Notes under the pieces: generated by a model | Databases searched by the model: none | Told to the model about the DNA's origin: nothing | Seen by the model: only the letters and a program-made list of their open reading frames with translations | Made by a program: the position numbers and the translations under genes | Origin: JAATGA01 sp047605605 | GTDB lineage: Bacteria > Pseudomonadota > Alphaproteobacteria > Rhodobacterales > Rhodobacteraceae | Length of the DNA stretch: 19,657 nt | Assembly (NCBI GenBank): GCA_047605605.1 | Contig: JASGFG010000075.1 | Span: forward strand, 1 to 19,657 | Reading direction: 5' to 3' | Shown: one piece after another, positions 14,840 through 19,657 of the stretch | Position numbering within the stretch: the stretch's first letter is position 1 | Layout: each line of letters starts with the position of its first letter

Positions 14840-16645
14840 ATGAGACAAGTTTTTTTCGGCATCCTGACTGCTTTCGCACTCGCGTCATCGGTTGTGCCCG
14901 CGGGGGCCGAGTCGCGTCATGGAATCGCCATGTATGGCGAACCCGCGCTGCCCCCGGATTTCACCGCCCTGCCCTATGCCAACCCCGATGCGCCCAAGGG
15001 CGGGCGTATCGTCTTTGGCGAATCGGGGGGGTTCGACTCGCTCAACCCCTTTATCGTCAAGGGGCGCGCACCGGCGGCGGTCAGCGAATACACCGTCGAG
15101 ACGCTGATGGCGCGGTCGCTGGACGAGCCGTTCACCCTTTACGGCCTGCTGGCGGAATCGGTCGAAACCGACGAGGCGCGCAGCTGGGTCGCCTTTACCC
15201 TGCGCCCCGAGGCGCGGTTCTCGGACGGCAAGCCGGTCACGGTCGAGGATGTGATCTGGTCCTTGCAGACGCTGGGCGACCCGGCGCGCGGGCTGCCGCG
15301 CTATACCGGGTCGTCGGCCAAGATCGCCTCCATCGAACAGACGGGGCCGCGCCGCGTGAAGATTACCTTCAACACGCAGGATCGCGAACTGCCGCTGATC
15401 CTTGGGCTGCGTCCGATCCTGGAAAAGGCCCAATGGCAGGGCAAGGACTTCTTCGCTTCGTCGCTGGAACCGCCCGTCGGCTCCGGCCCCTATGTGATCC
15501 GCGAGTTCGAGGCGGGGCGCCACATCACCTATGCCCGCAACCCCGACTGGTGGGGCAAGGATCTGCCCTTCAACCGCGGGCTGAACAATTTCGACGAGAT
15601 CCGCGTCGAATATTTCGCCGACGCCAATGTGGTGTTCGAGGCGTTCAAGGCGGGCGAGCTGTCCAGCTGGCGCGAGACGAACCCGGCGAAATGGGCGACG
15701 AATTTCGACTTTCCGGCGGTGCAGACGGGCGAGGTGGTGAAGTCCGAAATTCCGCATCGCCGCCCCTCGGGCATCGAGGGCTTCGTGATGAACACCCGCC
15801 GGCCGCAATTCGCCGACTGGCGCGTGCGGCAGGCGCTGATCGACAGTTTCAACTTTGAACTGGTGAACCGCACGCTGAACGGCGGGGCGGTGCCGCGCAT
15901 CACCTCGTATTTCGGCAACTCGACCCTTGGGGCCGATATCGCCGCCCCCGCCCCGCCCGCGGAACGCGCCCTGCTGGCGCCCTTTGCCGACAGCCTGCTG
16001 CCCGGTGCGCTGGACGGCTACAGCCTGCCCGTCTCGGACGGGAGCGAGTCGAACCGCAAGAACATGCGCGCCGCGATGAACCTGCTGGAAGAGGCGGGCT
16101 GGACCGTCCGCGACGGGGTGCTGACGGATGCGGCCGGGGCGCCCTTTGTCTTTGACATCCTGCTGGTCAACGGCCAGGCCGACATGATCAGCGCAGCCAG
16201 CATCTGGCGCGAGGCGTTGAAGCGGCTGGGGATCGACGCGCGGATCGTCACGGTCGACAATGCCCAGTATACCCAGCGGGTGAACGCCTATGACTTCGAC
16301 GTGACGCATTACATCCGGTCGCTGACGCTCAGCCCCGGAAACGAGCAGGTGCTTTACTGGGGCGCCGACGGCGTGACGGTGCCGGCCACGCGCAACTGGA
16401 TGGGCATGGCCGCGCCCGCGGCGGATGCGATGATCGCCACGATGCTGAACGCGCGCGATCCGGCCGGCTTTGCCACCGCCGTCCGCGCGCTGGACCGGGT
16501 TCTGACCACGGGGCGCTATGTCGTGCCGCTGTGGTATTCGCCGGTGGCGCGGATTGCGCATGACAAACACTATCATTATCCTGAAAAACTGCCGCTTTAC
16601 GGCGACTGGCCGGGTTTTCAGCCGCAGGTCTGGTGGTATGAATAG
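14840..16645 (+). CDS. Periplasmic oligopeptide-binding protein, YejA-like (SBP family 5)
   Basis: An extracellular solute-binding protein of ABC transporter family 5, captured in the periplasm for peptide uptake. The 601-residue product begins with a signal peptide (MRQVFFGILTAFALASSVVPAGA, cut near AGA-ES). The mature start HGIAMYGEPALPPDFTALPY and YANPDAPKGGRIVFGESGGF match the YejA subgroup, which serves microcin C and oligopeptide importers. Later blocks are FTLRPEARFSDGKPVTVEDVIWS, the GSGPYVI strand, and the C-terminal YWGADG and RYVVPLWYSPVARIA. I prefer ATG 14840 for its normal signal peptide; ATG 14807 in the same frame would add 11 residues. No permease or ATPase gene follows, unlike yejABEF; the next gene is a small lipoprotein. 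The partners must be elsewhere or the protein serves another transporter. Confidence 0.9.
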   Translation: MRQVFFGILTAFALASSVVPAGAESRHGIAMYGEPALPPDFTALPYANPDAPKGGRIVFGESGGFDSLNPFIVKGRAPAAVSEYTVETLMARSLDEPFTLYGLLAESVETDEARSWVAFTLRPEARFSDGKPVTVEDVIWSLQTLGDPARGLPRYTGSSAKIASIEQTGPRRVKITFNTQDRELPLILGLRPILEKAQWQGKDFFASSLEPPVGSGPYVIREFEAGRHITYARNPDWWGKDLPFNRGLNNFDEIRVEYFADANVVFEAFKAGELSSWRETNPAKWATNFDFPAVQTGEVVKSEIPHRRPSGIEGFVMNTRRPQFADWRVRQALIDSFNFELVNRTLNGGAVPRITSYFGNSTLGADIAAPAPPAERALLAPFADSLLPGALDGYSLPVSDGSESNRKNMRAAMNLLEEAGWTVRDGVLTDAAGAPFVFDILLVNGQADMISAASIWREALKRLGIDARIVTVDNAQYTQRVNAYDFDVTHYIRSLTLSPGNEQVLYWGADGVTVPATRNWMGMAAPAADAMIATMLNARDPAGFATAVRALDRVLTTGRYVVPLWYSPVARIAHDKHYHYPEKLPLYGDWPGFQPQVWWYE

Positions 16646-16690
16646 CCCCGCCCGCCCCCGACGCGAGGCAAGAACAAGAGGCAACGAGCA

Positions 16691-16810
16691 ATGAAGAACC
16701 TGCTGATCCTGCTGATGGCCCTTTCGGCCCTGTCCGCCTGCAATACCATCGCCGGTGTGGGCGACGACATCTCGGGCGGGGCGCGCGCGACGCAGAACAT
16801 GCTGAACTGA
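16691..16810 (+). CDS. Entericidin A/B-like small lipoprotein
   Basis: A 39-residue precursor, MKNLLILLMALSALSAC then a 22-residue Gly/Ala-rich tail (NTIAGVGDD, ending TQNMLN). The lipobox is Leu14-Ser15-Ala16-Cys17, so signal peptidase II should leave a 23-residue lipopeptide anchored by Cys17. CNTIAGVGDDI matches the start of entericidin A/B (CNTxxGxGxD). In Escherichia coli entericidins form an antidote/toxin lipoprotein pair linked to stationary-phase lysis; single orphan copies are common in alphaproteobacteria and their role is unknown. AGAGG at 16677-16681 precedes the ATG by nine bases. It lies 45 bases after the binding-protein gene and may share its transcript. Confidence 0.85.
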   Translation: MKNLLILLMALSALSACNTIAGVGDDISGGARATQNMLN

Positions 16811-16852
16811 GGCGGTCCCCAAGGATCTGGCGAAGTCCCCTTTGGCTGGCCG

Positions 16853-16912
16853 CCGGAGGGGCCTTGCGCCCCTCCGGACCTCCCCGCAGGGTATTTGTGC
16901 CAAGATGAAGGG
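16853..16912. repeat. Rhodobacteraceae-type intergenic hairpin element
   Basis: CCGGAGGGGC (16853-16862) and GCCCCTCCGG (16868-16877) form a perfect 10-bp stem with loop CTTGC, followed by a C-rich stretch and the tail GGGTATTTGTGCCAAGATG (16889-16907) with AAGGGG after it. I recall very similar hairpin-plus-tail elements with a GGGATATTT...CCAGATGAA core at many intergenic positions in Rhodobacteraceae genomes; no count was done. It lies 43 bases after the entericidin-like gene and may end its mRNA. The remainder of this 270-base gap, 16913-17080, is GC-rich with only the ribosome site before 17081 recognisable. Confidence 0.6.
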
Positions 16913-17080
16913 GGGCAGAAGGCGGGGCCGTCGGCTTCGCCGTGTCGCGGTCCGGGGGGACGGGACGCAAGGGGCGCGTGCGCGGTGCAGCCGGTCCGCG
17001 GATGGCCTTGCCGCTTCCGAAGGGCGGGCTGTGCGCTGGCGCAGGTTGCAACCGACGGGTGGCGCGGTTAGGCAGGCGGA

Positions 17081-18592
17081 ATGCCAGTCCCCGCCGACGG
17101 CGGCCTTTGGCCGCCCTGCCCCGCCCCCTTCAACCTTGCGGCCCATGCGCTGGCCGCCGCCGCGCGGTTGCCGGACAAGATCGCGCTTCAGATCGCAGGG
17201 CCTCGCGGCGCCGAAAGGTGGAGCTATGCGCGGCTCGAGGCCGCCGTGCGCGGCTGCGGGACCGGGCTGCTGGCGCGGGGGCTGAACCCTGGCGACCGGG
17301 TGCTGATGCGGCTGGGAAACACCGTGGCCTTTCCCATCCTTTACCTGGGCGCGATTGCCGCAGGGCTGGTGCCGGTGCCGACTTCGCCCGCGCTGACCAC
17401 ACCCGAGGCGACGCGGCTGACGGCCCGCATCGCGCCGGCGCTGATCGTCGCGGACGAAGGCGTGGCCTTGCCCGACCATCCCGCCCCCGTGGTCATGGCG
17501 GCCGCGATGGCGGGCTGGGAACGCCTGCCGCCCTGCGACTGGCGGATGGGCGACCCCGATCGGCTGGCCTATGTGGTCTTTACCTCGGGCACCTCGGGCC
17601 ATCCCCTGCCGGTCGCCCATGCGCATCGCGCGCTTTGGGCGCGGGGCATGATGCACCGCGGATGGGAGGGGCTGGGCGAGGCCGACCGGCTGCTGCACGC
17701 GGGGGCGTTCAACTGGACCTTCACCCTGGGCACCGGCCTGCTGGACCCCTGGGTCAACGGCGCGACGGCGCTGATCCCGGCGGCGGGGGTGACGCCTGCG
17801 CAACTGCCGCTGCTGATGAAACGCTTCGACGCGACGATCCTTGCCGCGGCGCCGGGGGTGGTGCGCCAGATGCTGAAGGCGGGACCGATGCCCGCCGTGC
17901 CGCGCCTGCGCCATGGCCTTGTCGCGGGCGAGGGGCTGGCCCCCGCGCTGCGCGCCGAGTGGCGGGCGGCGACCGGCACCGACCTGCACGAGGCGCTTGG
18001 CATGTCGGAATGCTCCACCTATCTGTCCGGCAGCCCCGACCGACCCGCGCCCGAGGGCACGGCCGGCTGGCCGCAGCCGGGCCGTCGCATCGCCCTGCTG
18101 GATGGCGGCGGGGCCGAGGCGGACGAGGGCCAGATTGCCATCGACCGCCGCGACCCCGGCCTGATGCTGGGCTATCTGGACGAGGCCGAAGCCACGGCCG
18201 CGCGACTGTCGGGGGAATGGTTCCTGACCGGCGACCATGCCCGGCGCGGGCCGGACGGGGCCTATACCTATCTTGGCCGCCGCGACGACCTGATGAACGC
18301 CGGCGGCTTCCGCGTCTCGCCGGTCGAGGTGGAGGCCGCGCTGTCCGGCCTGCCCGGCGTGGCGGAACTGGCCGTGACCGAGATCGAGGTGAAGCCCGGC
18401 GTCCATGTGATCGCCTGCGGCTATGTGGCCGGGATCGACGCCGAAGCGGCGCTGTCCGCGCGGGCCGGGGCCTTGCTGGCCCGCTACAAGCAGCCGCGCC
18501 TTTACCGCCGCCTTCCCGCCCTGCCGCGGGGCGCCAACGCCAAACTGGACCGGCGTGCCCTGCGCGCCCGGCTGACCGAGGGAATCCCATGA
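17081..18592 (+). CDS. AMP-dependent acyl/aryl-CoA ligase-like protein
   Basis: A 503-residue member of the ANL adenylating superfamily, closest in feel to the benzoate-CoA ligase group. Such enzymes activate a carboxylic acid as acyl-AMP and join it to coenzyme A. Motifs in order: P-loop TSGTSGHPLPV (168-178), GMSECS (307-312), TGD with Asp385, the YLGRRDDLMNAGGFRVSPVEVE hinge (398-417), and the C-terminal lysine K488 in GANAKLDRR. The P-loop lacks the usual PKG lysine (it reads HPLPV), a real deviation from the consensus; the catalytic K488 is kept. The ATG at 17081 follows AGGCGGA. The stop overlaps the next start by ATGA, so it heads a coupled three-gene operon. The substrate cannot be predicted. 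Confidence 0.87.
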   Translation: MPVPADGGLWPPCPAPFNLAAHALAAAARLPDKIALQIAGPRGAERWSYARLEAAVRGCGTGLLARGLNPGDRVLMRLGNTVAFPILYLGAIAAGLVPVPTSPALTTPEATRLTARIAPALIVADEGVALPDHPAPVVMAAAMAGWERLPPCDWRMGDPDRLAYVVFTSGTSGHPLPVAHAHRALWARGMMHRGWEGLGEADRLLHAGAFNWTFTLGTGLLDPWVNGATALIPAAGVTPAQLPLLMKRFDATILAAAPGVVRQMLKAGPMPAVPRLRHGLVAGEGLAPALRAEWRAATGTDLHEALGMSECSTYLSGSPDRPAPEGTAGWPQPGRRIALLDGGGAEADEGQIAIDRRDPGLMLGYLDEAEATAARLSGEWFLTGDHARRGPDGAYTYLGRRDDLMNAGGFRVSPVEVEAALSGLPGVAELAVTEIEVKPGVHVIACGYVAGIDAEAALSARAGALLARYKQPRLYRRLPALPRGANAKLDRRALRARLTEGIP

Positions 18593-19227
18593 TCCGGCTC
18601 GACATCTTTTCCGACCCCGTCTGCCCCTGGTGCTTCATCGGCAAGGCGAACCTCGACCGTGCGCTGGAAGGCGCCGCAGAGCATCCCTTTTCGGTCGAAT
18701 GGCAGCCCTTCCAGCTGAACCCCGACCTCCCGCGCGGGGGGGTGGCCAAACGCGACTATCTGATCGCGCGGTTCGGCAGCGCCGAAAAGGTCGACCAGAT
18801 CCACGACCGGCTGCGCCAGATCGCCCGCGACAACGGGGTGGAGCTGGACCCGGACAAACCGCAGCGCCTGCCCAATACGCTCGACGCGCATCGGCTGATC
18901 CATTGGGCGGGGATCGAGGGCAGGCAGACCCCGCTGGTTTCCGCGCTGTTCCGCGCCTATTGGCAGGGCGGCCGCGACATCGGCGATGCCCGCGTCCTGA
19001 CCGAGATCGCCGAGGCCGTGGGCATGGACGGGCCGACCGTGGCGCGGCTGCTGGCATCGGACGCGGATGCCGACGACATCCTTGCCCGCGACGCCGACGC
19101 GCGGTCAAAGGGCGTGAGCGCCGTTCCCACCTTCCTGATCGACCGCCGCTATGTGGTGCAGGGCGCGCAGCCGCCGGAAACTTGGTCGAAGGTCATCGCA
19201 GAAGTCACTGAAAAGGCAAGGGAATGA
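18589..19227 (+). CDS. DsbA family oxidoreductase, FrnE-like
   Basis: A 212-residue thioredoxin-fold protein without a signal peptide, so cytosolic. It starts MIRLDIFSDPVCPWCFIGK with the active-site pair Cys12-Pro-Trp-Cys15, the FrnE/polyketide isomerase-type DsbA signature. The inserted helical domain includes NTLDAHRLIHWAG (the family's NT--AHRL block) and LFRAYWQGGRDIGD; the cis-proline loop is GVSAVPTFLI. Relatives catalyse thiol-disulfide exchange or, in some branches, glutathione-dependent isomerisation; with both cysteines present the oxidoreductase role is more likely. The ATG overlaps the ligase stop (ATGA) and GAGGGA precedes it. Its own stop overlaps the next gene start the same way, so the three proteins are made from one coupled mRNA. 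Confidence 0.92.
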   Translation: MIRLDIFSDPVCPWCFIGKANLDRALEGAAEHPFSVEWQPFQLNPDLPRGGVAKRDYLIARFGSAEKVDQIHDRLRQIARDNGVELDPDKPQRLPNTLDAHRLIHWAGIEGRQTPLVSALFRAYWQGGRDIGDARVLTEIAEAVGMDGPTVARLLASDADADDILARDADARSKGVSAVPTFLIDRRYVVQGAQPPETWSKVIAEVTEKARE

Positions 19228-19657
19228 TCCTTGCCCATCTGCCATCCGGCTATCTGGTCGGACGCGCCTTCGGCCTGCGCAAGGGGGCCGTCATGTGGGC
19301 GGCGCTGGCAGGTTCGGTCTTTCCCGACCTGGACATGCTCCGGTTCCATCTCATCGACGGCGGCCGGGTGAACCATCATTACTACTGGACCCATATCCCC
19401 GCCGTCTGGGCCATCGTCGCGGCCGTGACGCTGCCCCTGATCGCATGGCGCGCAAGGGGGTGGCTGCCCGCCGCAGCCGCGTTTTCCGCAGGTGTCTTCG
19501 TGCATCTGGTCCTTGACAGCCTGGGCGGCGGCATCATGTGGCTGTGGCCATCCGACCGCCGCCTGCTGCACCTGATCGAGGTGCCGCCCGCGCATGGGCA
19601 CTGGGTCCTCTCGTTCCTTCTGCACTGGAGCGTGCTGGCCGAACTGGCCATCATCGC
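19224..19657 (+). CDS. Membrane-bound metal-dependent hydrolase family protein (YdjM/DUF457-like), partial
   Basis: The frame begins at ATG 19224, overlapping the preceding stop as ATGA, and is open at the right edge after about 144 residues. It shows MILAHLPSGYLVGRAFG, GSVFPDLDMLRFH, HHYYWTHIPA and the HLVLDSLGGGIMWLWP block. The spaced His and Asp residues (His5, Asp37/Asp39, His-His before YYWTH, His-x3-Asp) are those of the YdjM-type metal-dependent hydrolases, which sit in the inner membrane. Hydrophobic segments at about 23-37, 60-80 and 85-100 fit a multi-pass protein. The substrate of this family is not established. The C-terminus lies outside the window. Confidence 0.82.
   Translation, partial: MILAHLPSGYLVGRAFGLRKGAVMWAALAGSVFPDLDMLRFHLIDGGRVNHHYYWTHIPAVWAIVAAVTLPLIAWRARGWLPAAAAFSAGVFVHLVLDSLGGGIMWLWPSDRRLLHLIEVPPAHGHWVLSFLLHWSVLAELAII

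Noticed and set aside
14885..18406. 1173-codon open frame on the minus strand
   Set aside because: It lies antisense to the peptide-binding protein, the lipoprotein and most of the ligase, crosses intergenic DNA, and is rich in Arg, Gly and Ala with no domain. It is a by-product of high GC content.

Overview
The window is a high-GC chromosomal segment of an alphaproteobacterium of the Rhodobacteraceae, most like Paracoccus or a close relative. This rests on strong G/C bias at third codon positions, the order radA-cvpA-purF, a divergent MocR/DUF1127 pair, bdhA beside a patatin-like esterase, and a hairpin-plus-tail intergenic element of a kind I recall from this family. The assignment is by recognition, not by search. 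No tRNA, rRNA, CRISPR array, insertion sequence, integrase or phage gene is visible. The content is mostly core housekeeping and metabolism.

Layout. (1) 1-497, minus: 5' part of a membrane-anchored Ala-rich protein built of 11-residue repeats, cut by the left edge. (2) 670-4253, minus: radA-cvpA-purF, covering DNA repair, a CvpA membrane protein and the first step of purine synthesis. A 10-bp hairpin separates cvpA from purF. (3) 4377-6077: a MocR regulator (minus) divergent from a small DUF1127 protein (plus), with three related palindromic sites between them; a strong terminator follows the DUF1127 gene. (4) 6144-6614, minus: a DUF1203 protein. (5) 6684-7770, minus: the rplM-rpsI ribosomal operon with a recognisable promoter and terminator. 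(6) 7840-9227, minus: a uracil-DNA-glycosylase-superfamily gene coupled by ATGA overlap to an SseB-like gene. (7) 9289-10041, minus: a TerC-family membrane protein. (8) 10249-12590, minus: two tandem M20D amidohydrolases of the hippuricase type. (9) 12649-14539, minus: bdhA (3-hydroxybutyrate dehydrogenase) and a patatin-like hydrolase, probably linked to polyhydroxybutyrate or lipid turnover. (10) 14540-14839: an intergenic region holding a promoter-to-terminator unit on the minus strand that looks like a small RNA gene of about 74 nt. (11) 14840-16810, plus: a YejA-type peptide-binding protein without its transporter partners, then a 39-residue entericidin-like lipoprotein. (12) 16811-17080: intergenic, with the repeat element. 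(13) 17081-19657, plus: a tightly coupled operon (two ATGA overlaps) of an AMP-dependent ligase, a FrnE-type DsbA-family oxidoreductase and a membrane protein of the metal-dependent hydrolase (YdjM/DUF457) type, cut by the right edge.

The best candidates for something undescribed are the minus-strand small RNA at 14652-14725, the 11-residue-repeat membrane protein at the left edge, and the three-site operator region between the MocR regulator and the DUF1127 gene. Everything else fits known families. Functions are inferred from motifs and context; no alignments or searches were run.
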